64,000 nt of DNA from NCBI GenBank assembly GCA_032622095.1, contig CP136061.1:258448077-258512076 (forward strand), written 5' to 3'. Both the position numbers and the translations under genes were made by a program. This document shows, piece after piece, positions 36,986-46,836 of this stretch. The number at the start of each line of letters is the position of its first letter. The stretch's first letter is position 1. The stretch is from Siphonodentalium dalli (taxonomy: Eukaryota > Mollusca > Scaphopoda > Gadilida > Siphonodentaliidae). The notes under the pieces are model-generated. The model was not told where the DNA came from and searched no databases. It saw only the letters and a list, made by a program, of their open reading frames with translations.

Positions 36986-37207
36986 TGATATCTTCTGGAC
37001 CACCGAGCAGCTGCTCCATCTACATTGACTACAACTATGAAATACTGGGTGGCGTTGGATACTGCGTCAAATACCACAGTACGCCAACAGATGGAGATGA
37101 TGCCAGGACTGTGTGTTCTGCTGAAGGATCCCACCTGATCACAATTGAAAGTAGAATAATGCTTGATGATCTGGATGATTTCCTGTTCAGACTCAGACAC
37201 TCTACAG
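36986..37207 (+). CDS. Membrane C-type lectin (gene 2), exon 2 duplicate: N-terminal half of CTLD, copy 2
   Basis: Base-for-base copy of 33349-33570, including acceptor and donor. It is closer to the final exon (46837) and so could be the default partner. Using both copies would give a protein with two CTLD N-halves before one C-half, which should not fold as two lectin domains. Mutually exclusive use, redundancy or an assembly artefact are the simpler readings. Confidence 0.78.
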
Positions 37208-37523
37208 GTGAGATAGTTCTCCAGAAATATATGTGTACATGATACAATAAGAAACAAAATAGTTATAGAATAGGTGTGTGCTTGAACATTTATGCTCTCT
37301 TTTAGGACATGTCAATAGCGAGTTCCACCTTACAACAACCTCTAACACTGTGGCCTATTGCTGATTTGCTCCCAATTTGAGTGGACTGACCTACATACCA
37401 ACATCGGGCTAGTTCCTTGATGTAACAGTTCATGATACTGGATTTTCACAATGGCTGCGGACACACGTACCACAGTAGCGATGGGACGGATATTTGTATA
37501 AAACACATTAAAACACAACGAAA

Positions 37524-37844
37524 ACCCTGTGTCAATGCATTATCTAATATATGCGAGTCGACCATAGGTCGCCTCGCATATATAAGAGAATACATTGGCC
37601 TAACAAATTTTATATAATTTTTTATAATCGTTAAAAAATGAAAAAAAATGTTAAAGAAAGTAAAAAAACATTATAAAAAAATTATAAAATTCTTAAAGAA
37701 TGTAAGAAAAATTTTATAAAAATGATAAAATTGTTAAAGAATATAAGAAAAAATTATAAAAAATGTTAAAAAATGAAAGAACAAATTATAAACATTGTTA
37801 AAGAATGTAAGAACATTTATTAAAAATTGTTAGGCCAATGCATT
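37524..37844. mobile_element. T-type MITE, truncated at the satellite
   Basis: Same left hairpin and A-rich spacer as 33887-34175, continuing into GTTAGGCCAATGCAT, where the second hairpin is cut off by the 76-bp satellite. Confidence 0.7.
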
Positions 37845-38223
37845 GGCTGCGGACACACGTACCACAGTAGCTATGGCATAGTAGGTGTGACAATTTAGTA
37901 TGGTGGAGTTTGGTGACATTGGCTGCGGACACACGTACCACAGTAGCTATGGCATAGTAGGTGTGACAATTTATTATGGTGTAGTTTGGGGACATTGGCT
38001 GCGGACACACGTACCACAGTAGCTATGGCATAGTAGGTGTGATAATTTATTATGGTGGAGTTTGGTGACATTGGCTGCGGACACACGTACCACAGTAGCT
38101 ATGGCATAGTAGGTGTGACAATTTATTATGGTGGAGTTTGGTGACATTTGCTGCGGACACACGTACCACAGTAGCGATGGCATAGTATGTGTGACAATTT
38201 AATATGGTGGAGTTTGGGGACAT
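37845..38223. repeat. 76-bp tandem satellite, 5 copies
   Basis: Five units beginning GGCTGCGGACACACGTACCA at 37845, 37921, 37997, 38073 and 38149. 76 is not a multiple of 3, so the apparent repeated frames here are artefacts. The LTR element interrupts the end; one partial unit resumes at 44388. Confidence 0.95.
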
Positions 38224-39079
38224 TGTACCAATACGGGCATATAACGTTAATAACAATCAAGACGGTTTGATTATTTATTAATATATAGTTCATAGAAATA
38301 TCTTCTTCGTCATGGGTCTTCTCCTTGATTGGTTCGTCTTCCTGTCGTCTCCTGTGGTTGGGGTATTCTTGTCATCTACGTGAATCGTGGGCTGCTCGTG
38401 TCTTCATTAGTTGAGGGTGTCTTCCTGTCGTCTGCGTGGTTGATATCCAGTTGAGTTCATCGGCCTGTCCTCTGCTTCGCTTCTTCGTTGGTACATCGGG
38501 GTTGCTTTGTTAGAAATACAGGATTGTAATGTTTACCTTGTATTCCAATCCATGTTTCCGGCTGGAGATCCTAGCTGTCTTCTCGGCGCCATGAGGCCCG
38601 TGAGCCGTTGGTAACTTCTGGTAGTTTGTTGAGAACTGAGTATCGAGTCTTGGTTTTCTCGCATCTATATACGTGAGGGAGATTAGGATAGCCCCTGGCG
38701 TATTTCACGGCACATCAATTTGGGCGTACCTAGGCTAATCAAGCAGGCAACATTCTTCGGTGTCGTCTCCTAGTCTCCAACCTGAACAGCTCGCTACGTT
38801 AACTTCAACAGACATCTTCTCGGTAATACCTGGTACAGCTAATCCGTAAATTGCCCGGATAACCGTCCGTCTCACGTTGTATACTGCTAGCCTATTCTTC
38901 GCCAACATGCCGCATTAACTTTGTACTCGTCGTGTCCTAACTGATGATGTGTTCAATATTTCGCATCTCAATATAGTTAACAGGGGTGCCGATATATGTG
39001 GTAAATCGGCAGCCCCTACGAACTGCATATTGTCTGCTTTCCTGGGTTGAAGGTTCTGCCCTGGGTGTATCTTGGAACA
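38224..39079 (-). repeat. LTR (3' LTR of the minus-strand element)
   Basis: 856 bp, TGTACC...GGAACA as read on the + strand, so TG...CA ends. It matches 43541-44384 with about 20 substitutions and an 11-bp indel near 38532. A purine-rich tract on the minus strand (AAAAAGTGAAGGAG, 39083-39096) lies just inside, as expected beside a 3' LTR. Confidence 0.93.
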
Positions 39080-39106
39080 TTACTCCTTCACTTTTTCGAT
39101 TTGAAG

Positions 39107-39529
39107 CTACGATTGAAATCGCCAGTCCAATCCATCGCTGCGAAGAAGGTTGATGAAGTTCCGAATCAGTTCGCAACAGCGGCATCGTTGAGTGAGGGAC
39201 CGCTCCTGTTCGTACGTTTGTTGCTGTCGTTGGTACGGCTGCTGTCGTGCCCCGGTGTAGGTTCGCTGGCGAGTCTGTGTTGACTGTCGTGGTGAGTTCG
39301 GGTAGTAGTACCAATCTGGGTCGATGTCGATGGGTGCGCCTTCAGTTACTCTGGGTGGGTTGTACGGCGGGGGAGGCGACTGCATCGTGCAATGACGTCT
39401 ATACTCGTTGTAAGGTTGTATCCATGGCTGACTGTAAGATGGGGTTGGCTGCATGTGCGGCATGGTGTCGAGGTTGCTTCCCTGTGGCCGTATGCTAGTT
39501 GACGGTCGCACATCTGGGCGGGATGTCAT
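39107..39529 (-). other. Accessory frame of the LTR element: Pro/Gln/Tyr-rich
   Basis: 140-codon frame just before the 3' LTR. Very rich in Pro, Gln, Arg and Tyr, with a QSPPPPYNPP stretch that matches a PPxY motif, and a terminal CRCCELIRNFINLL. No recognised domain. It could be the tail of a third gene or spacer sequence that happens to be open. Confidence 0.4.
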
Positions 39530-40084
39530 ATTGTCATCGTCGGGTGGTGAGGTAGTTTCGTCCTCACTGTCCGAGTATGGGGGTAGGTTGTGACAAATTG
39601 TCGACCCTTGTTACGCCGCCATGGTCAGCATGTAAGACTCAAACGAATATTGGTATGAGGTTTGAGAATAAACGATACTTCAGTAAACAATGATTACTTT
39701 TCCAATTTCTCGATACCGCTTGAGGGTCGTTAGATCGGTCAATTGCAAAAAGGGTAATTTACAATTAGGTCTACATAGATATGGATCGACGAACAGTTAT
39801 GCACAAGATAAATCGGGATGACTAATTTCCATCATACACACATGACTATAACTATGTAAGGGGTCCTAATCCCCACTCAACACTTGATCTAATAATTACG
39901 ACAATTACATAACTATCGCGATTCAACGATTAATATTGAAAATATGAGAAATGCATAAACTTCTATAAACATACAATTGATATGTATATACTAATGCAAC
40001 ATTTGATACGAAAAACAATAAATACATGAATAGATATATGCATATATATAAGTGATACTAATCCCAATCCGCCACGGATGTGGT

Positions 40085-40345
40085 TTAGCCTCTGACGGCT
40101 ATAATTGGATATGGGCCTTCCTGAGTATTGTCCCTGAATGGCGCAGACGGCTTCGGTACATCCGTCTCCACTGCTTCGTCTATGGGCTCTTTGAACACGA
40201 CCATTGGGACATCCTCAGGTTGCTGGTCTAACTGCTTATTGTGCATAATGGCTAACCTTGGCAAGTGTCTTTTAACAAATGTCCACCAATATCGGTGAGT
40301 CAACAGGATGAAAATTACTACTGCTGTTATTACAAGGGCATACTA
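40085..40345 (-). pseudogene. Accessory frame of the LTR element with one hydrophobic helix
   Basis: On the minus strand a strongly hydrophobic stretch rich in Val, Ile and Leu (~40348-40305) is followed by a basic patch and ~60 polar residues to a stop at 40085. One transmembrane segment near the C-terminus of the last gene is the position of an envelope-like protein in some gypsy-type elements. No intact ectodomain frame is found upstream, so this is a remnant at best. Confidence 0.35.
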
Positions 40346-40753
40346 CCGCCATGGCCATTGATACAATTCATTGGAGGGGTTGGTATAGACTAGTTAATTC
40401 ACTAAGTCAGGCATGTGAATCTTTTAGATCGCCTTTAGTTTGTGCGGGGCGCGCTTAACCGGAGTAACCATAAGGGTGGCGCTATTCGCGCTGGCGCTTG
40501 CTCGTCATCTCTCGGCACACGGTTGTAAAGCTCAACGGTTGGTTGGTAGGTAACGGTAATTCACTACGTGTAAGTAATGGTTCCTTGGAAACGTGCGGCC
40601 TGCAATCGATAGGGACATGACTGCCTATTGCAATTTATATGGGGCATTGGGCTAAATATTTTCAAACGCCACATTCTGGCGGGTTTACGAGGCCAGGTTA
40701 TGCTTGCCAATAAGACAGTTAAGAATAGGGTCCCAGGTCACTTCTGTTATTAT

Positions 40754-41095
40754 TTACATTGCTGCTACTATTGAGGATACCGAGGATAGTATAGTTTGCA
40801 ATGATGTTTTACTTATTAAATCGCTACTCGCTCCACTTAAGAGCCGCTTACACTTGCGTGGGGCCGGTACTGGCCTAGTTTCGCGAGGGGTTGATTCGAT
40901 GGCGACCACTTCCATGAATTCGTCCTCCGAGCTGTCAGTGCTAGTAAGCTTTTCTGTTACAGTGCGCTTGTATCGGCGTGGTGCGGAAGCACGTTGCGCT
41001 TTGGCACTCGGCCCTGGTTCCTCGTCCGTGGACGAGCCATGGTTTTGTAATGACCCTGAGCGCATGAGTCGCGCTTTTCTGCGCTGCAAGCGCAA
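40754..41095 (-). other. Accessory frame of the LTR element: Ser/Arg/Pro-rich
   Basis: 113-codon frame after the integrase tail, alternating acidic and basic low-complexity blocks (STDEEPGPS, RRYKRTVTEKL). No domain recognised. Could be a linker between pol and a third gene. Confidence 0.35.
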
Positions 41096-41137
41096 TTTAA
41101 GCTCGCTTAAAGGGACATCTTCGTCATCGGAGTCTGA

Positions 41138-41902
41138 TCATTGTCTCCGAAATTGAGCGATTACATCATCTGGTAACGGTTCGGTTTCATCACCAGAAGA
41201 GCCACCCACAGGGTTAGGGACGGGGGCGTCGCTGTCTTCGTTTTCGGGGGGTACAAAAAACGTTTGAGCACGCTTGTTGGCGTCAGTCTTGGGGATTTCC
41301 AACTTAAGGTTGGCCTTGCGCATGTGTTCAGCATGGGATTGTGTGACGTTCCCAGTCAATTGGTTCCTTAACTCGAAAGTAACGGGCGTTATTTGCTTGG
41401 TTATGCGGAAGTAGGGTTTCCATTTACTTTCTAGTTTGCTTTTCCGCAAGTGATTCTTAACATACACGGCCTCTCAAATCTCGAATTTGGTGTCTGTGGC
41501 CTTTTTGTTAAATCTGTCCGCTTGTAGGCGTTTCGCCTGTGTCACGTGTTTGTGTACCAGCATAAGTGATTTAGGCTGTTGTTGTAATGCTATTTGATAA
41601 TAACCTTCCCCAGCATGATTGCGTCTTCGTTTGTATGCGACTGATTTTCCAACTACACTGCCGCGCCGTAGATACACGGTGTTATTAGTGTTGTTTATCA
41701 GTACCACTGGGACCTGATGTCCTTTACCTAATTCCGAAATCGAGTTCCTAATCTCCAGACCGGGTTTTGATGCCAGGTAACCTGTTTCGATTTGGGCCAC
41801 TTCTACTAACGTTGATTTATGAAGTGTAGCTAATTCCTTCGATTTCCCCATACATAACGTTGAGGTTTGAGGTTTTAGATGAACTTTGTGAGCCAATCTC
41901 AA
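41138..41902 (-). pseudogene. Protease-RT spacer fused to integrase C-terminal tail (pol remnant)
   Basis: The N-terminal part (QVPVVLINNTNNTVYLRRGS) matches the spacer between protease and RT in Ty3/gypsy polyproteins. About residue 90 it passes into QALQQQ/AKRLQADRFNKKA-like sequence of the region after the integrase core. The second segment (41467-41138) has KLESKWKPYFRI and PVTFELRN, the SH3-like integrase C-terminal fold. A TGA at 41474-41476 splits the two. About 2.5 kb of RT, RNase H and integrase core are absent. Confidence 0.75.
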
Positions 41903-41969
41903 AAGAGAAGCTATTTGTGCGTCCTCTTCTAACGGGATGTATGTGTCATTGACATTGAGGCGTCCCAGG

Positions 41970-42295
41970 TCATAATACAGTCTGACCCCCCCGAGAGGTC
42001 AACCAATCCCTCCCCAAGATCATATTCCGGGTCATGTCATTCACTACATAAAATTTATGAGTCAATTTTACTTTCGCCATTCTGAAAGTTAGTTCAATGC
42101 TACCGAGTACACCTAATGATTTCCCATTCACAGAGCTGAGGTTAATTCGTTCCCTGGTTAGTTTTGGACGAAACTGTAATGCATCGTATACCCGTTTATG
42201 AATCAATGACACCTCTGCGCCACTATCTACTAACGAACGGTATTTATTTTTACCTATTCTAACTAAACAGGAACTGGGGTTACCTACGATATTTA
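41970..42295 (-). pseudogene. Retropepsin-like aspartic protease of the LTR element
   Basis: Minus-strand frame with the active-site LVDSGAEVSLI (DSG codons at 42219-42227) and the downstream ILGRDWL motif typical of Ty3/gypsy protease. In frame with the polyprotein but followed by disrupted pol. Confidence 0.8.
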
Positions 42296-42337
42296 TGGAG
42301 AAACTCCTCTCATTTGTGGTCTCAATGAGAGGGCTTC

Positions 42338-42832
42338 CTAGTTTTTTGGGTACGTGGGTAGGGTCATCAATTGTGGGGGTCTGTTTTCTGTCGGAAATCT
42401 CCGGATGTGACGCGGTGCATTATGGGATGGGTCACGTGACCGATTGGGTTGGTTCCGGTGGTTTCCTCGAGATGGTTTTACCGATGGGCCCCATTGCCTA
42501 CTATTCGGGTTACCGCCTTTGGATGGGCAATCCCTGGCAAAATGATTACTGTCGCAAATCCAACAATATATATGCTTTTGGGTTTTTGTCTTAAAGGGGC
42601 AAACACGTGCGAAGTGGTTACCTTGGCACGTCCAACATTCGATCGCTCTTTGGGGGTTAACGACCTCATCCACGCGTACCTGTCGCGGGCGTGATCGGTG
42701 ATCGCGCGTCGAGTGACTAGTGTGTCTGCAAATTTCGCAGTCTGTTTTCAGTGTTTTATTTCGAAAGTGGTCTACTTCCATTGCTTCTGGTTCTTCGAAA
42801 TTTTCGCGACCTGTTCGGAGGTTGAATAACAC
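42338..42832 (-). pseudogene. Gag zinc-knuckle region of the LTR element
   Basis: Three CCHC-like boxes: CEICRHTSHSTRDH, CWTCQGNHFARVC and CWICDSNHFARDC. The last two have C-x2-C-x3-H-x4-C spacing, one residue shorter than the usual knuckle. Then a basic, Asn/Pro/Arg-rich linker. It is in a different frame from the upstream gag segment, so a frameshift near 42835 separates them. Confidence 0.8.
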
Positions 42833-43220
42833 GTCGGATTCCCATTTCGCGCATGGCTACCTCGGCGGCCAATTGTAGCGTCCTCGTGGCATCTCTAATC
42901 AATTTCATTTTCAAGCTGTCGCTTCTTAAAGCGTTAATATAAAAACCTACCAGTTGGTTTTGAACCGCGTCAATCCCGCCCTGTTGGTCTCCGTACGCGA
43001 TGCTTGCTGTTTCCAGAATTCGTTCTGCGAGAACGTGTAAATTTTCGTTGGGTTTTTGCTTTATTTTTCTCAGTATCGAAAATGCGAATTGACTATCATT
43101 TATTTCGGCAAATCTGCTAGCTAATTCGGTTTTTGTTTCTTGCCACGTGGCGTTCTGATTCGCGGACAAGTATCTGTGTAGAAAATCTGAAACTGGGCCT
43201 GTGCTACTCTGGAAAGCCAT
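42756..43220 (-). pseudogene. Gag capsid-like region of the LTR element
   Basis: 154-codon frame, starting at an ATG 321 bp inside the 5' LTR, with the helical retrotransposon gag signature (WQETKTELASRFAEINDSQF, KPNENLHVLAERI, NALRSDSLKMKL). It runs into a non-homologous frame after the expected end, consistent with one frameshift into the zinc-knuckle segment. Confidence 0.8.
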
Positions 43221-43540
43221 ATAAGGTTTCTTCGTCTCATTCGCGCCGATCAGAACTGCGCATTCCTCTATCGATTTGATTCACCCATGATATTTTGTAG
43301 GATTTCCCTTGTGTTACTATTGACATTGCCATGGCTGCAATTTGTGAATTAATTGCTTCAGTTAATGGAGTCAAGACACCTGCCGATTGGGTAGACATTA
43401 TGAACATAAGCAGTTAGACTCACGTTTTGCGAATTATCCAACACTTCCGGTTCCGGTCGTTCACGTTGTGTTTGTGTCTTCCCGTTGTTGTTGTTGAGTT
43501 TCGCGTTCAGATCCTAGCTCGTTAGGCACCAGTTAACGTA

Positions 43541-44384
43541 TGTACCAATACGGGCATATAACGTTAATAACAATCAAGACGGTTTGATTATTTATTAATA
43601 TATAGTTCATAGAAATATCTTCTTCGTCATGGGTCTTCTCCTAGATTGGTTCGTCTTCATGTCGTCTCCTGTGGTTGGGGTCTTCTTGTCATCTACGTGA
43701 ATCGTGGGCTGCTCGTGTCTTCATTAGTTGAGGGTGTCTTCCTGTCGTCTGCGTGGTTGATATCCAGTTGAGTTCATCGGCCTGTCGTCTGCTTCGCTTC
43801 TTCGTTGGTACATCGGGGTTGCGTTGTTAGAAATACAAGATTGTAATGTTCCAATCCATGTTTCCGGCTGGAGATCCTAGCTGTCTTCTCGGCGCCATGA
43901 GGCCCGTGAGCCGTTGGTAACTTCTGGTAGTTTGTTGAGAACTGAGTATCGAGTCCTGGTTTTCTCGCATCTATATACGTGAGGGAGATTAGGATAGCCC
44001 CTGGCGTATTTCACGGCACATCGATTTGGGCGTACCTAGGCTAATCAAGCAGGCAACATTCTTCTGTGTCGTCTCCTAGTTTCAACCTGGACAGCTCGCT
44101 ACGTTAACTTCAACGGACATCTTCTCGGTAATGCCTGGTACAGCTAATCCGTAAATTGCCCGGATAACCACCCGTCTCACGTTGTATACTGCTAGCATAT
44201 TCTTCGCCAAGATGTCGCATTAACTTTGTACTCGTCGTGTCCTAACTGATGATGTGTTCAATATTTCGCATCTCGATATAGTTAACAGGGGTGCCGATAT
44301 ATGTGGTAAATCGGCAGCCCCTACGAACTGAATATTGTCTGCTTTCCTGGGTTGAAGGTTCTGCCCTGGGTGTATCCTGGAACA
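43541..44384 (-). repeat. LTR (5' LTR of the minus-strand element)
   Basis: 844 bp, mate of 38224-39079. After it the 76-bp satellite resumes briefly (TTGGCTGCGGACACACG at 44388). Confidence 0.93.
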
Positions 44385-44539
44385 CCATTGGCTGCGGACA
44401 CACGTTCCATGTTGTACAGTATTCAGTTTTGGAAATCCTATGGAATATTTTCTCTTGGAATTTCGGGTTTGTTTATATATATTGGGGTTCGATGCTGTTT
44501 GGGACCAGAATTGGTTTGGGACTCCGGTCACTTCAAATA

Positions 44540-44710
44540 GCGGGATATATATATGGGAAAATGTCCGGACCGGGATTCCGTTCATATCCCGTCGGGATCC
44601 CAATCGGAATAAATTATTCGGATCGGGCTCCCGGACAACGACCGGGATCCCATGGGGATCCCGGGCTATTGTCGGTTTCCCTGCGGGATAGACTTGGGAT
44701 CCCGTTGTTA
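44540..44710. repeat. GC-rich cluster of GGGATCCC-type palindromes
   Basis: At least seven GGGATC/GGATCCC/CCGGGAT blocks within ~150 bp in otherwise AT-rich DNA, directly followed by three ~50-bp units with GGTATGTTCTGA and TCGGATTCTT (44720-44845). Confidence 0.6.
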
Positions 44711-44849
44711 TTTTCTAAGGGGTCGGTATGTTCTGATTTTCATATTTAAATCTGATTCTTTTGTTTACAAGGTATGTTCAGATTTTCAAAGTGAAATCGG
44801 ATTCTTTTGTTTACACGGTATGTTCTGAAATCGGATTCTTGTGACAATA

Positions 44850-45659
44850 TATCACACGGTCGTACTCACTGTATTTGCGAAATTTCAAATCGCATAGTTC
44901 ATGGTAAATTATATAATCACCAAACGCTCTTTAAATTATCGTGGCTCCACAATCAGTATGCGAATATGTACTTGTGTGCATAAGTTTCACGAGTTAGTCA
45001 TATAATTGCTTTGAAATCTGGTTTAATCTACACCAACCATTGATTTGGAATCCGTGTTGTTAGCATGTGATCTGGTCGACCCAGGCGAAGTGGTCCTGCT
45101 ACTAAGTCTTTGCTATAATATTGATGGTTCTAGCTGAATTGGACAGTTAACATTTATTGTTCCTAACGTTGTCATTTTCGCAGAGTTTGGATGAATCTAT
45201 ACGAATCAAAGAAAATACTATGGTTTCAATACGGTTTTATGAAACGTTTAAGAACGGATACATTGTAAATATTTCAACAATGGCTGCACGGATGCTTGCA
45301 AAACGACAGAAATAACCATCTTATTTATTATGATCGGTTTCCAACAACCAACACACCAATTATTATTATAGTATAGAACCTATAGGTTTATGAATTCTTT
45401 GGAAACATAATAATAACCTTAGATAATATGACGCTAGGTTTTATTAACAGCATCAGTTTGCCCAACCAGCATCGTGACAATACAGCAGGACCCACCAACA
45501 TCATAGCAAATTAGCAGGGCCACTTGATCAGGGTTGATGACTGAGCCATTCCAGTGTATACTTTTAAGACTGAATTGGTCGCAGTCGACTTCAAATGCTA
45601 ACCACAAACACAACATTCCTGGTTGTTTGAGAGTATGCTTGTAATCTCGGGGTTCTCAA
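44850..45659. other. Lectin 2 intron, unassigned
   Basis: Only the CATCAGTTTGCCC/CCAACATCATAGCA block at 45450-45545, shared with 28370-28480, is recognised. Confidence 0.45.
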
Positions 45660-46059
45660 TTAACCCTTTACCCAACAGAACGGCCCTGTGCCAATGCATT
45701 CTCTTATATATGCGAGTCGACCATAGGTCGCCTCGCATATATAAGAGAATGCATTGGCTTAACACATTAAAAATTATAAAATTGTTAAAGAATGTAAGAA
45801 AACATGGTAAAAAGTGTTAAAAACATATTTTTTTTAGGCCAATGCATTCTCTTATATATGCGAGGCGACCTATGGTCGACTCGCATATATAAGAGAATGC
45901 ATTGGCACAGAGCATAACTGTAACTATCACAATGTGGCCAAGGAGCCGGTTCCAATGATATCCATATTTGTATGGTTCTATTGAGACAGACCGAAGATAT
46001 TTGAGACTGTTGAAGCTTTATTTGGCCGGTTTTGGCCGGTTTGTTGGGTAAAGGGTTAA
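45660..46059 (+). mobile_element. piggyBac-like MITE P5
   Basis: Cleanest full copy: TTAA-CCCTTTACCCAACAGAACGG, hairpin, AT-rich spacer, hairpin, long arm with GGAGCCGGTTCCAATGATAT, then TGTTGGGTAAAGGG-TTAA. 400 bp. Confidence 0.92.
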
Positions 46060-46084
46060 CCCGTTATACACTGAATGGTTTCTC

Positions 46085-46745
46085 ACAGTCAGTTAAAGAG
46101 TGTACATCTGAATGGTCTATTATTGAGTTAGAGGTATGTTGATGGGATAAAAACTCCATACCTACGGTTGTTGAATATTATCTGAACATGGGATATGGGC
46201 TAACCACTCATTAATGACGATTTAGTATAGAAATGGTTAAACTTATCTGGATATTTCCTATGGAATAACTACCCATCAATGATGTTTCAGTACATAAAGA
46301 GTTATACTTTTTATCTGAACATTTTCTATGGGATAACTACTTATCAATGATGCTTCAGTATAGAAATGGTTAAACTTATGATCCGAATAGTTGCTACGGG
46401 TTAACTACTCATTAATGATGATTTAGTATAGAAAGGGTTAAATTTATCTGAATATTTCTTATGGGATAACTACTCATCAATGATGCTTTAGTATAGAAAG
46501 GGTTACACTTATTATCTGCACATTTCCTATGAGATAACTACCCATCAATGATGTTTCAGTACATAAAGAGTTATACTTTTTGATGCCTCAGTATAGAAAG
46601 GGTTAAACTTATGATCTGAAAAGTTTCTACGGGTTAACTACTCATTAATGATGATTTAGTGTAGAAAGGGTTAACATTATCTGAATATTTCTTATGTGAT
46701 AACTGCTAGTCAATGATGTTTCAGTACATAAATGGTTAATTATGT
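46085..46745 (+). repeat. ~63-bp degenerate tandem array upstream of last lectin 2 exon
   Basis: About ten units with ATGATGATTTAGTATAGAAA, GGGTTAAACTTATCTGAA and GGGATAACTACTCAT. Inverted relative of 6085-6310. Confidence 0.85.
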
Positions 46746-46836
46746 CCAATAATGTGCCATCAAAATTCATACAACTAACAACGATGTGATTCCAATCTAT
46801 GTCATGCTGTTTTAAAGTTTGGCCCTCTCTTTCCAG

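Larger units (their letters stand above)
34176..37814. repeat. 3,637-bp tandem duplication, copy 2
   Basis: Second copy, virtually identical to 30539-34175. Its own outer edge continues into the remaining end of the T-type MITE (GTTAGGCCAATGCAT) and then the 76-bp satellite, so copy 2 keeps the original right context and copy 1 the original left context. Confidence 0.97.
38224..44384 (-). mobile_element. Ty3/gypsy-type LTR retrotransposon, internally deleted
   Basis: 6,161 bp with two LTRs, inserted in the 76-bp satellite; flanks ACAT and CCAT fit a 4-bp target duplication with one mutation. On the minus strand the order is gag, zinc knuckles, retropepsin, protease-RT spacer fused to integrase tail, then accessory frames. 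Reverse transcriptase, RNase H and the integrase catalytic core are missing, so the copy cannot move on its own. A possible primer-binding site starting TGGTGCC lies about 9 bp inside the 5' LTR (43514-43531). LTR divergence of ~2-3% implies moderate age. Confidence 0.9.

Noticed and set aside
37798-38256. Repeated frames on the minus strand over the 76-bp array
   Set aside because: They only echo the tandem satellite. The period is not a multiple of three, so no frame is preserved.
38297-44170. Possible CRISPR-like or other regularly spaced array
   Set aside because: The regular repeats are LTRs and satellites of a eukaryotic genome; no repeat-spacer pattern exists anywhere in the window.
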